Assembly: GCF_025854375.1 (NCBI RefSeq) | Contig: NZ_CP107575.1 | Coordinates: 2,790,001 to 2,854,000, forward strand | Direction of reading: 5' to 3' | Source: Glutamicibacter sp. JL.03c | GTDB taxonomy: Bacteria > Actinomycetota > Actinomycetes > Actinomycetales > Micrococcaceae | Length of the DNA: 64,000 nucleotides | Part shown: positions 1 to 9,128 of the stretch, piece after piece | Position numbering within the stretch: position 1 is the stretch's first letter | Layout of the letters: each line of letters begins with the position of its first letter | Position numbers and translations under genes: made by a program | Notes under the pieces: model-generated | Database searches by the model: none | The model's input: only the letters and a program-made list of their open reading frames with translations | What the model was told of the DNA's origin: nothing

Positions 1-2444
1 CCGCTGCCTCCTCCGGTATCGAATTCCGGAGCGAAGGAGCTGAAATCAGGCAGGCACACCTGGCTCTGGTCCACCGTTTTGCCCATGGCCAGCACCCGCC
101 CGTCGAGTCGCTTCTTGCGCTCGAGTTCTTCGGCAATCTTCACCAGCACCTCGATCAGGTGCGCTACCGCCGAACGCGTGGTTCCGATGTTGGTCATCAG
201 CAGCACCGAGGTGCGGCTGGTCTTGTTGACCTGGATCGAATGCCCATCCATCAGGTACTGGTGCTTGAAGGTATCCCCGTCCACCCCGGTCCTGCTGATA
301 TCCAGCGTCAGCCGCGATGGATCCACCACGAATTCGTCCTTTTGCCAGGCCTCATCCCAGGCGGCCAAGCCGTCGCGCACCGGCGTCGCACTGGTGGAGC
401 AACGGTATTCGACAGGAACCAGATCCTTGGAATCCAGGATCCTGAAGTACTTGCCCAGCAGCGAATTGCGGGCCATGGCCCGGCAAATGGACTGCGCCAG
501 GTCCACCTGGCGTTGCACCAGCGCATAGCCTTCCAGTTCCGCTTGGCGGCGGCCGATGTCCAGGGACGCCAGGATCTGGTAGTTCGGGGAGGTCGAGGTG
601 TGGGTCATGTACGCTTCGCGGAAGGCATTAAGATTGCGCATCGCGAAGTCCTGGTCGAAGACGTGGATCATGGAACCCTGGCGCAGCGAGGTCAGTGTCT
701 TGTGCGTGGACTGGGTGGAGTACACGCGCAATCGGACCTGCCCGGGATCTGGAATCAAACGGGCGTCCAGCCACGCTTCGTCGTTCCACGGGGCATCAAT
801 GGTGCCAGGCTCCGGCAGGCTCAGGACCTGCTGCGCATAGCGCTGCTGATACTCCTGCGTTTCCATCTCCGCTTCGAGCACGGTGGCGACGCTCATCGCG
901 GTGCGCTGCCGGTAGACCGGGTGGAAGCTGGCAAAGGCGAACCAGGCTTCATCCCAGAGGAAGACCAGGTCAGGTTTGATCGCCAGGCATTCTTCCATGA
1001 CCCGCCGCGGGTCATAGATGATGCCGTCGAAGGTGCAGTTGGTCAGCGTCACCATCTTGACCTTGTGCAGCAATCCTTCGCGGCGCAGCTGCAGCAGCCG
1101 GGCCTTGATCTCCCGCAAAGGCACAGCCCCGTACATGGAGTGCTCGTTCAGCGGGTAGGCCTCAAGATAGCTCACGTGGGCACCGGCCAGAACCAGCGAA
1201 TAATGATGGGATTTGTGGCAGTTGCGGTCCACCAGCACGATATCCCCGGGTGCCAGGATCGACTGGTGCACGATCTTATTGGCGGTCGAGGTTCCATTGG
1301 TGACGAAGTAGGTGCGGTGGCTGCCAAAGGCCCGGGCGGCCAGCTCATGGGCTTTTTTGATGGAGCTCTGCGGATCGAGCAGGGAATCCAGGCCGCCTGA
1401 GGTGGCCGAGGTTTCGGCCAGCAACAGGTTCTTCCCGTAGAAGTCCACCAAGTCCCTGGCCCATGGCGAATTCTGCACGGACCCCGCGCGGGAAATCGGC
1501 ATGGCATGGAAGACGCCACCGGGACGCCTGGCGTACTTCTGCAAGGCGTTGAAGAACGGCGTGTGGTAGCGCTCGGTCACTTCGGCAATGATCGACAGGT
1601 GCAGGTCCATGCCGTCGTTGCGGGAGAAGATGCGGCGGAACCGCCCGGTGATTTCGTGGGCAATGGATTCCAGCGCCACACCGGCCATCAGATACACCGG
1701 GATCTGTGGATGCAGCTTATCCATGATCTCTTCCAGATCCAGCAGGCGCTGGATCTGCCGGGTGGATTCGAAGTAGCCGGAGGTGCGATTGGTGATGAAT
1801 TTGTGCAGAGTCGAGGAGAGGCGGCGCCGGGTGGCCAGTTCAAAGCGGGCTGTGAGCACCATGCCCTGGATGCTGGGGTTGATCAGCACGGCGGCCAGTG
1901 CATCCTCGACGCTGGGCACCACGACAAAGTTGTAATGGAAGGGGTCCGTACGCTGTCGTTGCGCTGCCAATTCCTCGATGAATCGCTGAATCTCGTCGGC
2001 TGGCCCGTTATCCAGCAAGAGCATTTCCACCATCGGCACATAGGGCTTGGGGCCCCCCGGGGTGGTGCTTCCCAGCTCTTCCTGTTCGGTCTGGGCACCT
2101 TCGTGCCCGTCCATATCGACATACTGGGTGATGGTCCTGAATGACTGGTTGGCTTGGTACACCAGCTGCAGCGCATCCGCGTAGTGGCCGTCGGACATCA
2201 GAGCTGCGACGTCGTTGAAATAGTCCAGTCCGGGGTTGGCCCAATAGGGTTCAATAGAAGCCAAAAGCCCCAGCAGCCGGCCTGCTTCCAATTCATGTTC
2301 CTTGCGGCCAGGGGCGTCCTGATGTTCGGAGGATATCTCGCTCAGCACATAGCCGAGGTGTTCCCACGCGTCTTTGCGTTTCCGCCATGCGCTTTCTGGT
2401 GTAGCGACGGCTTGGTTCTTCCCGAAGGTCAACCTCTTGCTCAC
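1..2444 (-). CDS. Orn/Lys/Arg-type PLP-dependent decarboxylase (3' end outside window)
   Basis: Open for 814 codons from a GTG at 2444 to the left edge, so the C-terminus is missing. An AGGA-type ribosome binding site lies about 12 bases before the GTG; another in-frame GTG is at 2465. The middle carries the fold-type I decarboxylase landmarks: TNGTSTANK, then DRNCHKSHH, the PLP-phosphate region WDEAWFAF, and the Schiff-base lysine in STHKT near position 700. The first 250 residues resemble the N-terminal wing/receiver-like domain of large biodegradative decarboxylases. Members of this family decarboxylate ornithine, lysine or arginine to diamines; the substrate cannot be assigned here. An inverted repeat sits directly upstream, and a tandem Lrp-family regulator is the next gene on the same strand. 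Confidence 0.85.
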   Translation of the reverse strand, partial: MSKRLTFGKNQAVATPESAWRKRKDAWEHLGYVLSEISSEHQDAPGRKEHELEAGRLLGLLASIEPYWANPGLDYFNDVAALMSDGHYADALQLVYQANQSFRTITQYVDMDGHEGAQTEQEELGSTTPGGPKPYVPMVEMLLLDNGPADEIQRFIEELAAQRQRTDPFHYNFVVVPSVEDALAAVLINPSIQGMVLTARFELATRRRLSSTLHKFITNRTSGYFESTRQIQRLLDLEEIMDKLHPQIPVYLMAGVALESIAHEITGRFRRIFSRNDGMDLHLSIIAEVTERYHTPFFNALQKYARRPGGVFHAMPISRAGSVQNSPWARDLVDFYGKNLLLAETSATSGGLDSLLDPQSSIKKAHELAARAFGSHRTYFVTNGTSTANKIVHQSILAPGDIVLVDRNCHKSHHYSLVLAGAHVSYLEAYPLNEHSMYGAVPLREIKARLLQLRREGLLHKVKMVTLTNCTFDGIIYDPRRVMEECLAIKPDLVFLWDEAWFAFASFHPVYRQRTAMSVATVLEAEMETQEYQQRYAQQVLSLPEPGTIDAPWNDEAWLDARLIPDPGQVRLRVYSTQSTHKTLTSLRQGSMIHVFDQDFAMRNLNAFREAYMTHTSTSPNYQILASLDIGRRQAELEGYALVQRQVDLAQSICRAMARNSLLGKYFRILDSKDLVPVEYRCSTSATPVRDGLAAWDEAWQKDEFVVDPSRLTLDISRTGVDGDTFKHQYLMDGHSIQVNKTSRTSVLLMTNIGTTRSAVAHLIEVLVKIAEELERKKRLDGRVLAMGKTVDQSQVCLPDFSSFAPEFDTGGGS

Positions 2445-2472
2445 GGTTGCCGGTATTCCTTTCACCCTGCGT

Positions 2473-2510
2473 GGTTAACTGGTTGTTAACCCTCTGAGTG
2501 GTTTTCAGAG
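2473..2510 (-). promoter_or_regulatory. Inverted repeats upstream of the decarboxylase (candidate operator)
   Basis: GGTTAAC and GTTAACC flank a 5-base spacer at 2473-2491, about 30 bases before the decarboxylase start. A second repeat follows: CTCTGA (2492-2497) with TCAGAG (2505-2510). Their position just upstream of the start suggests a repressor site or 5' UTR hairpins. The binding protein is not known. Confidence 0.45.
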
Positions 2511-2673
2511 CACTCAATAGAGCGAGAGTATGTCACTACCCGGCGGTAGCAAGACGTAAATTGGCATATTACGCAGATTGCCTATAGCCGTCCCAAAAAG
2601 TTCATCTGCCATTTACACATGCGGCGAACAACAGCGAAATATGACTCACCGGCAGTTGGAATCCAGGTTAACT

Positions 2674-2695
2674 CCGAACCCGCTCCGGGGTTCGG
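2674..2695 (-). terminator. Hairpin after the Lrp gene
   Basis: CCGAACCC (2674-2681) pairs perfectly with GGGTTCGG (2688-2695), starting 15 bases beyond the Lrp stop codon in the direction of transcription. There is no U-tract, so it is only a possible actinobacterial U-less terminator. Confidence 0.35.
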
Positions 2696-2709
2696 TTCCG
2701 GCTCCCAGA

Positions 2710-3651
2710 TCACTTGCCGATCAGGCGTCCGCCACGTTTTCGCGCGTCCACGACCAAAGACGTCTTGATCTGGACCCTCGCGTCTGCCCAGCCAATGCCG
2801 GATATGAATTCGTAGAGCTCAGCATGGCTGGCAACTGTCACGTCAACCACCAGCTGGCAGTCCCCCGCCACGGCCGCCGCATAGCGCACTTCTGGGCGCG
2901 TGGCCAGATGCTGGCCCAGCCTCTCGACATCTGCAGATGTTGTAGAAACCCATAGCATTGCTTCAATGGCAAGGCCAACCACGGATGGCTCCACGAGGGC
3001 ACGAATTGATATTTGTCCCGTTGACAGCAGCCAGTCGATACGCCTTGCCACCGAAGTCTCGCTCATGGCTACTCGCCGGGCAATTGATTCAAAACTCGCT
3101 CTGCCGTCTTCTTGCAAGGCGGAGATGATCTGTTCGTCCTTCGGGTTCAGGCTCGGCTGGATCTGCCAGCTAGTCACATCTGGACCCGTTTGAAGCGCCG
3201 CTTCTTCTGCGGGCCTCAGCGAACCCAGGCGCCATCCTCGAATGGTTTTGAAGTATTTCAATATCGGGTATACGACGATCGACGAAACACCGGGCGTGGC
3301 AGGAAGTTCCAGGGTCAGTACCTCCGTCACATCTCCGGAGTAGTGCATTTCCGCTATGAGGTCTTCCCTGCCAGTGACTTGATAGGCGAAACTCGTATCT
3401 GGCCGCGAGGACAGCGATGCGCTCGCGATCCGGCCTGCACCGGGAGTGCAGGCGCAGGCGATGAGCAACGAGTGCTCACGGTGGCGGATGCCTGCCACTG
3501 TGACCAGCCCGTTCTCGAGCAGCCATGCACCGTGCCGGGATACCGAGCGTTCGGGCAAATCCAGGGCTGTAGCAATCTTCCTCCACGTGGCGCGCCCATC
3601 CACCTGGAGCGCAGCTATGATTCTGCGCTGAACCGTACTGAGCTCAATCAT
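2710..3651 (-). CDS. Lrp/AsnC-family regulator with two tandem HTH-RAM units
   Basis: The 313-residue protein is about twice the usual 150-residue AsnC length. It holds two AsnC-type helix-turn-helix regions, one near residues 5-50 (STVQRRIIAALQVDGRATW) and one near residues 172-215 (NPKDEQIISALQEDGRASF), each followed by a RAM-like ligand-binding half. An AGGAG site lies 3-4 bases before the ATG. The gene sits between the decarboxylase and the amidase on the same strand and may control either, or the divergent membrane/M20 genes. Lrp proteins usually respond to amino acids. The ligand is unknown; the family assignment is secure. Confidence 0.88.
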   Translation of the reverse strand: MIELSTVQRRIIAALQVDGRATWRKIATALDLPERSVSRHGAWLLENGLVTVAGIRHREHSLLIACACTPGAGRIASASLSSRPDTSFAYQVTGREDLIAEMHYSGDVTEVLTLELPATPGVSSIVVYPILKYFKTIRGWRLGSLRPAEEAALQTGPDVTSWQIQPSLNPKDEQIISALQEDGRASFESIARRVAMSETSVARRIDWLLSTGQISIRALVEPSVVGLAIEAMLWVSTTSADVERLGQHLATRPEVRYAAAVAGDCQLVVDVTVASHAELYEFISGIGWADARVQIKTSLVVDARKRGGRLIGK

Positions 3652-3886
3652 CGCTCCTGCTCCCTTCGCCTTCTCCCGGCATCCTTGCCTGCGGATTGCC
3701 CACAGCGTCCGCTTGAAGCAGCGCTTGCAGAATGCCCTTGTGAAACCCTCACTTGCTCAATCCTTGCACGTTTGGACTTGGTCGTGGCTGACCAGTGCAC
3801 AGTTCGCGCATGCGAAACCTGCCGGCAGCAATAGCCCTCTACGGAATGTGCATTGGCCGCGCGGCCTGCCTTTCACTAGCTTGCCC

Positions 3887-5341
3887 TTAGAAAGTTGCGG
3901 TCTTGATTTCATTGACCGGTACCGATGCCGGATCAGCCACCAGGCGTGGCAGCTGCTCTGCAAAGCCGGCCTGTTCCTCGTATCCGGCGGCCCAATCGAG
4001 CAGCTGGACATCGTGGTAGTGATTCGCGGCCATCTGCCATCCCACCGGAAGCCCGGAATCGGTGAAACCGCCGGGCATGGATATGACCGGCAAACCCGTG
4101 GCTGAAAGCAGGCATGCCGAGCGCATCCAATCCAGGTAAGTCTCTGCCTGGGTGCCGGCAATCCGCTCGGGCCAGCGCTCGGTGGCATCGAAAGGCAGGA
4201 CCTGGGCGGCCGGGGAGAGAAACAGGTCGTAGCGCAAGAAATAGTTCTGCACTGCCTGCTCCAGCCGGGTGCGAGCCGCCATGGTTGAAATCATGGCCGC
4301 AGCGTCAAGATCCAGCCCCTTCTTCACGTTCCAGAGGACTTCTGGCTTGATCAGCGATTCATGGCTGCGGACCAGGCCACCGAGATTGGTTGCGAAGTCG
4401 AAGGCGCGGACGTTGCCGAAGACTTCGTCTGCATCCGAAAAATCTATGCAGGCCTCCTCCACAATGGCGCCAGCCAGCTCGAACAATGACAGCTGTCGCT
4501 GTAGGACCTCGATGACTTCGCGCTCCACCGGGACGCCGATTCCGAAGTCGAAGCTGTAGCCAATTCGAACCCCGCGCAAATCCGGGATCGGCGTCTTGAA
4601 ATCACCTGCAGCCAGCTTGTTCGGGGTCGATATTAGGGCATCACCGGTGCTGGCCCGCATGAATAGCGCGATGTCCTCCACGGTGCGTGCAATGGGCCCA
4701 GAGCGCGCTAGCCACGAGTACCCATTGGATGGCGCTTCCAAGGGGATCACCCCGTATGAAGGGCGGAAGCCGATGACGTTGCAGAAACTCGCGGGAATGC
4801 GCAAGGAACCGCCCATGTCAGAACCGTCTCCGAGTGGCTGGATCCGGGCAGCTACTGCGGCGGCAACGCCCCCTGAGGAACCGCCCGCAGATCGATCCAC
4901 GGCATAGGGATTTGTGGTGGTGCCGTAGACCTCGTTGAAGGTATGCGATCCTGCACCGAACTCCGGGACATTGCTCTTACCGGTCCTGATCGCACCTGCG
5001 GCGGCAAGTCGGGCGATTTGCAGATCGTCGTGCTCCGGGACGTTGTCCTTCAATGCGAGCGAACCCTGGGTAGAGAGCAGGCCAGCAGTATTGAACGTGT
5101 CCTTGTGCGTCATGGGCAAACCATGCAGCACCCCCGTCGGCTCATTTCTGGCAGTCGCCTCATCCGCGGCCGCCGCAAGTGTTCTCGCGCGATCAAAATC
5201 CGTGATGACCACGGCGTTGATCTGGGCATTAACTTCCCCAATAGCCTGGATATGGCTCTCCAGGGCTTCACGGGCCGAAAGTTCGCGGCTGCGGATCTTC
5301 CCCGTCAATTCGGTTGCGCTCAACTGTTGAATCTCGTTCAT
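3887..5341 (-). CDS. Amidase (amidase signature family)
   Basis: The 484-residue protein has the amidase-signature Ser-cisSer-Lys triad: Lys80 in THKDT, cis-Ser155 in SAGGSSGG and nucleophile Ser179 in GGSLRIP. It starts at the ATG at 5341, which has AGGTGG eight bases upstream; a GTG four codons earlier overlaps that ribosome binding site and is less likely. No signal peptide is seen, so it acts in the cytoplasm. The family hydrolyses amides to acid plus ammonia or amine; no GatB/GatC neighbours are present, so it is not a GatA. It is divergent from a DUF5058 membrane protein and an M20 hydrolase, which suggests an imported amide as substrate. Confidence 0.9.
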   Translation of the reverse strand: MNEIQQLSATELTGKIRSRELSAREALESHIQAIGEVNAQINAVVITDFDRARTLAAAADEATARNEPTGVLHGLPMTHKDTFNTAGLLSTQGSLALKDNVPEHDDLQIARLAAAGAIRTGKSNVPEFGAGSHTFNEVYGTTTNPYAVDRSAGGSSGGVAAAVAARIQPLGDGSDMGGSLRIPASFCNVIGFRPSYGVIPLEAPSNGYSWLARSGPIARTVEDIALFMRASTGDALISTPNKLAAGDFKTPIPDLRGVRIGYSFDFGIGVPVEREVIEVLQRQLSLFELAGAIVEEACIDFSDADEVFGNVRAFDFATNLGGLVRSHESLIKPEVLWNVKKGLDLDAAAMISTMAARTRLEQAVQNYFLRYDLFLSPAAQVLPFDATERWPERIAGTQAETYLDWMRSACLLSATGLPVISMPGGFTDSGLPVGWQMAANHYHDVQLLDWAAGYEEQAGFAEQLPRLVADPASVPVNEIKTATF

Positions 5342-5562
5342 GACCGTTTCCACCTAGCTGTTTCGATATTGCGATTTGTGCCACAATCATCCACTTATGC
5401 TGACCGTAAACGGAATAGATCCCGCGAAAACTTTCCAGATTGGGGTATTTGGCCAAAAATATGGCCGATTCACACATTCCTTGCCAAAGGAACACCCTGC
5501 AGGGAACCTTGATTGAAATGAGACGCGCATCACGCCAAGCAACCAAATCCTAAGGAGTTCCG
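5342..5562. promoter_or_regulatory. Divergent promoter region between amidase and DUF5058 gene
   Basis: This 221-base AT-richer stretch must hold promoters for both directions. It contains the palindrome TTGTG-C-CACAA at 5376-5386, 35 bases upstream of the amidase ATG, and a strong AAGGAG ribosome binding site for the DUF5058 gene at about 5552. The nearby double Lrp protein is a candidate binder; this is inference. Confidence 0.4.
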
Positions 5563-6303
5563 ATGCATTTCCCGCTTTCAGCCGGAGATCCAGGATCAAC
5601 CGACATCCTGGCTATCGCCAACAACCCTTTCCTGTGGTTCTGCGCCCTGGGCGTCTTTGCGGTGATCTTCATTCAAACCATCCTCTACGTCCGAGCCGCC
5701 AAGGCCGCGGCACCACATGTGGATATGCCAGTGCGCGAAGTCAAGGAAGCCTTTCGTGCCGGTGCCGTCGCATCGATCGGGCCTTCCCTCTCAGTGGTCC
5801 TGGTGGCTATCGCCTTGCTGGCACTTTTCGGTACACCAGCGGTCCTCGTTCGCATCGGGCTGATCGGTTCGGCTTCCACGGAAACGGCCAGCGCTAATCT
5901 CGCGGCCCAATCCATGGGAGCCATTCTCGGCGGGGAGAACTACACCCAGCAGGTTTTTGCAGTGGCCTTCATGGCCATGAGCCTTTCGGGCGCCATGTGG
6001 ATGCTCTGCACCCTGCTGCTGACTCCGGTATTGAAGCGCGGCGGCAAATCCTTGGCCAAGCGCAATCCGGCAGCAATGGCGTTGATCCCCACGGCGGCTC
6101 TGCTTGGAGCCTTCAGCATGCTGACCATTGCTGAAATCCCCAAGTCCAGCATCCACATGATGCTGGTACTGATCTCGGCAGCTTCAATGGCCTTCTTCCT
6201 GTTCCTCGCCAAAGTGCTCCATGCCAAATGGCTCAAGGAATGGGCCCTGGGATTCGCGATCCTGATCTCCATAACCGCCGGATATCTGATGCATACCGCA
6301 TAG
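5563..6303 (+). CDS. DUF5058-family membrane protein
   Basis: A 246-residue hydrophobic protein with about six predicted transmembrane segments (around residues 23-45, 75-95, 130-155, 170-190, 195-215 and 225-243). I recognise it as resembling DUF5058, a family of unknown function often found beside peptidases and amidohydrolases. AAGGAG precedes the ATG by five bases. It is followed after 22 bases by another membrane protein and then by an M20 hydrolase, so the three genes look like one operon. The likely role is one subunit of a two-component permease for an amide, peptide or acyl-amino acid; no transport motif proves this. Confidence 0.75.
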   Translation: MHFPLSAGDPGSTDILAIANNPFLWFCALGVFAVIFIQTILYVRAAKAAAPHVDMPVREVKEAFRAGAVASIGPSLSVVLVAIALLALFGTPAVLVRIGLIGSASTETASANLAAQSMGAILGGENYTQQVFAVAFMAMSLSGAMWMLCTLLLTPVLKRGGKSLAKRNPAAMALIPTAALLGAFSMLTIAEIPKSSIHMMLVLISAASMAFFLFLAKVLHAKWLKEWALGFAILISITAGYLMHTA

Positions 6304-6325
6304 CCGGCATGAAAGGACAGAACTC

Positions 6326-7045
6326 ATGAGCACATCAACATTGACCAACGCCGATGCCTCGATGGCCCGTTTCGAGAGCCAGACCACGCGCTACGGGTCG
6401 CTGACCATGACCGCGGGATTGATCCTCTCCCTGCTCGGCCCCATCTACCTCGTCTTCTTCTCAGGGCTCCAGATCAGTCCTTCGATGCTCTTGGTTGCCC
6501 TGGCTGCGGTCGCGGCCACCTTCGGTGTCTTCTGGATTGTCGAGCCGCTGACGTATTTCCCGATTCTCGGATCAGCGGCGATGTACCAGGCTTTCATGAT
6601 CGGCAATATTTCCAATAAGCTGCTCCCGGCCGCCATCGTGGCCCAGTCCGCGATCGATGCCAAGCCTGGCACCCGCCGCGGCGATCTGGCTGCTGTGATG
6701 GCCATCGGCGGAGCTGCTACCGTGCACCTGACCAGCCTCCTGGTGTTCGTCGGAATCTTCGGCTCTTGGCTCGTATCGGTCATCCCCACAGAAATGATCG
6801 AAGTTGCCCGCGTCTATATCCTTCCCTCGCTCATGGGCGCGGTGCTGGTCCAGGCGATTGTCGCCATGAAGCAGGTTCGCCCCACCATCGTGGCCATTGC
6901 GCTCTCGCTGATCATGTACTTCGTCGTGATCCCGCTTCTTCCATCCCTGGCCCTGTTCGGAACGGCACTCGTGGTGCTTTTTTCGATCATCGTTTCCTGG
7001 ATCGTGCGGGACCGCAAAGCAATCCACAACCCCGCTGCCGACTAA
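6326..7045 (+). CDS. Membrane protein, probable partner of the DUF5058 protein
   Basis: A 239-residue protein with about six to seven hydrophobic segments and a short basic C-terminus ending in VRDRKAIHNPAAD. It lies 22 bases after the DUF5058 gene and 11 bases before the M20 gene. A GAAAGGA site precedes the ATG. I do not recognise a named family. Its similar size and strict adjacency suggest it forms a heteromeric membrane complex with the DUF5058 protein. The function is inferred only from context. Confidence 0.7.
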   Translation: MSTSTLTNADASMARFESQTTRYGSLTMTAGLILSLLGPIYLVFFSGLQISPSMLLVALAAVAATFGVFWIVEPLTYFPILGSAAMYQAFMIGNISNKLLPAAIVAQSAIDAKPGTRRGDLAAVMAIGGAATVHLTSLLVFVGIFGSWLVSVIPTEMIEVARVYILPSLMGAVLVQAIVAMKQVRPTIVAIALSLIMYFVVIPLLPSLALFGTALVVLFSIIVSWIVRDRKAIHNPAAD

Positions 7046-7056
7046 GAGGAGTCATC

Positions 7057-8283
7057 GTGAATACCGAATCCGCCACTGCCTTGCAGACCGCCCTGACCGC
7101 CGAGCAGGCTGCGCACATGCATCAGATGTACCGGCATCTGCATGCCCACCCGGAGTTGTCCATGCAAGAACACCAGACGGCCGCCTATATCGGCCAGCAG
7201 CTCGATGCCCTGGGCATCGAAAACTTCCTCTGCGGAGGAACCGGGGTGGTCGGCATCCAGCGCAATGGCGAAGGCCCGGTCGTCGCTTTCCGAGCCGATA
7301 CCGACGGCCTGCCCATTGCCGAGGATACGGGGGCCGACTACGCCTCGTCGGCTCGCGGACGACTGGCCGACGGCACCGATGTGCCTGTGATGCATGGCTG
7401 CGGCCACGACACCCACGTCACAGCGGCCCTGACCGCGGCCGCCCGGCTGGCCGAGCAAACTGCCGCATGGAGCGGAACCATCGTCTGGATCTTCCAGCCG
7501 GGCGAGGAAACCAGCGCCGGGGCCAGGGCAATGCTCGATGACGGACTATGGGACAAGGCCCCCAAGCCATCGATCATCCTCGGGCAACATGTTTTCCCCT
7601 TCCCTGCCGGCACAGTCGGGCTGACCAGTGGTCCGGCGATGGCGATGGCTGATTCGTTGAAAGTCATACTGCATGGCAAGCAGTCCCACGGCTCACAGCC
7701 GCAGGACTCCATTGATCCGATCGTCCAAGGGGCATATACGATCGCGCGCCTGCAGTCCCTGGTCTCGCGTGAACGCCACCCGCAGTCTCCCGCGGTGCTT
7801 ACCTGCGGATCCTTCCATGCCGGGCTGAAAGAGAATATCATTCCGGACCGCGCGGAATTCACCTTGAATATCAGGACTTTCGATGAGGAAACCCGCACCC
7901 AGCTGCTGGACGGAGTCGCTCGCATCGTTCAAGCAGAAGCGGCCGCGTCGGACGCGCCGGCACCTCAGATCGAAGCCCTGAATTCCTTCCCCAAGCTGCA
8001 CAACAACCCCGAGCACACGCAGCGCGTCAAGCAGGCGCTCATCGGCGAACTGGGCGGCGAACAGGTCGCAGATCTGCCCGCGGCGATGGGTTCGGAGGAC
8101 TTCGGCGCGCTGGGCGACGAAATCTCGGTTCCCTATGTGTACTGGTTCTTTGGCGGGTTTCTCGCACGTGACGAGGCTCCGCCGGTCAATCACTCGCCCT
8201 TCTTCCTGCCAGACTACGAGCTGTCCCTGGCCACCGGGGTCCGCGCCGCCTTGGCCGGTCTGGGGCACTACCTGGCTCGGTAG
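7057..8283 (+). CDS. M20-family (M20D-like) amidohydrolase
   Basis: A 408-residue protein starting at a GTG with GAGGAG seven bases upstream; the longer reading frame to 6766 overlaps the previous gene and is rejected. Metal-site landmarks of the M20D/aminoacylase-hippuricase group are present: HAHPELSMQEH near residue 30, Cys115 and His117 in HGCGHDTH, the catalytic glutamates in PGEET (150-151), and a dimerisation domain in the middle. Enzymes of this group cleave N-acyl or amide bonds of amino acids in the cytoplasm. As the last gene of the DUF5058 operon it probably hydrolyses what the two membrane proteins import. It converges on the HAD gene with a 22-base gap. Confidence 0.9.
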   Translation: MNTESATALQTALTAEQAAHMHQMYRHLHAHPELSMQEHQTAAYIGQQLDALGIENFLCGGTGVVGIQRNGEGPVVAFRADTDGLPIAEDTGADYASSARGRLADGTDVPVMHGCGHDTHVTAALTAAARLAEQTAAWSGTIVWIFQPGEETSAGARAMLDDGLWDKAPKPSIILGQHVFPFPAGTVGLTSGPAMAMADSLKVILHGKQSHGSQPQDSIDPIVQGAYTIARLQSLVSRERHPQSPAVLTCGSFHAGLKENIIPDRAEFTLNIRTFDEETRTQLLDGVARIVQAEAAASDAPAPQIEALNSFPKLHNNPEHTQRVKQALIGELGGEQVADLPAAMGSEDFGALGDEISVPYVYWFFGGFLARDEAPPVNHSPFFLPDYELSLATGVRAALAGLGHYLAR

Positions 8284-8305
8284 CTCGCCGGAAATCCGCT
8301 GCCTG

Positions 8306-9121
8306 CTACAGCTGGGTGCGTCCTTCAAGATAGGCGCGCAGCACCTGTAATACACCATGCTCGGTATTGGCCGGGGCGGTGAAGTTTGCCGCCGCGGCCA
8401 CCTCCGGGTGGGCATTGGCCATGGCGAAGGAATAGGTGGCGGCCTTGATCATTTCCAGATCGTTGGGGTAGTCGCCGAACACCACGGTTTCGTCATCCCC
8501 GATGCCAAGCTCCTTCTGCAGTGCGCCCAGGGCGAGCCCCTTGTGCACGCCGTGGTTCATGGCATCGACCCAGTGGCTTCCCGAGATCACTACCTGCAGG
8601 GGCACGTCGAGCGCTGCGGCCATTTCCCGGACCTGGCTGGTGCCCACGTTCACGGCCATCTTGATGATTTCGTCCTCGACGTCGTCGAGGTCCTGGACCA
8701 CCTGCACCGCCCGGTAGTACGGGGCGACAGCGTCGGCAAACTTCTGGTCCTGGCGCTCCACGTAGGCGGTGCGCCGTCCGCACAGCACCAGTCCGGCATC
8801 CAGCGCGCCCTGTTGGCGCACGGCGTCGATGACCTTGCCTACCGACGCCCGGTCGATGATGTTGGAATAGATTTCGTTTTCGCCATCCATCACCACGGTG
8901 CCGTTTTCGGCGATGATGGCGATTTCCCCGAGCTGGGCGAATTGTTCACGCAGGGTGGCGAACTGCCGGCCCGATGCCGGCACGAACTTGATGCCGCGGG
9001 CCTGCAGCTGGTCGATCACGCCCCAGGATTCATCGGGGATTTGACCGTCGCCGTCCAAGAAGGTGCCGTCCATGTCGACAGCAACGAGTTTGATCTGGGC
9101 GTTCGGGTCAACCGTATGCAT
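8306..9121 (-). CDS. Cof-type HAD-IIB sugar-phosphate phosphatase
   Basis: 271 residues. The HAD motif I is VDMDGT with nucleophile Asp16 and Asp18; motif IV appears as FGDYPNDLEMI near residue 220. A large C2 cap lies between them, typical of Cof/YidA phosphatases. The start is the ATG at 9121 with AGGA seven bases upstream; the longer open frame overlaps the ppgK coding region. It begins seven bases after the ppgK stop, so it is co-transcribed with polyphosphate glucokinase and probably acts on sugar phosphates in the cytoplasm. The exact substrate is unknown. Confidence 0.88.
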   Translation of the reverse strand: MHTVDPNAQIKLVAVDMDGTFLDGDGQIPDESWGVIDQLQARGIKFVPASGRQFATLREQFAQLGEIAIIAENGTVVMDGENEIYSNIIDRASVGKVIDAVRQQGALDAGLVLCGRRTAYVERQDQKFADAVAPYYRAVQVVQDLDDVEDEIIKMAVNVGTSQVREMAAALDVPLQVVISGSHWVDAMNHGVHKGLALGALQKELGIGDDETVVFGDYPNDLEMIKAATYSFAMANAHPEVAAAANFTAPANTEHGVLQVLRAYLEGRTQL

Positions 9122-9128
9122 GTGGTTC

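Noticed and set aside
159-1400. A 413-codon plus-strand frame opposite the decarboxylase
   Set aside because: The minus strand encodes a continuous PLP decarboxylase with its catalytic lysine; the plus frame is a shadow.
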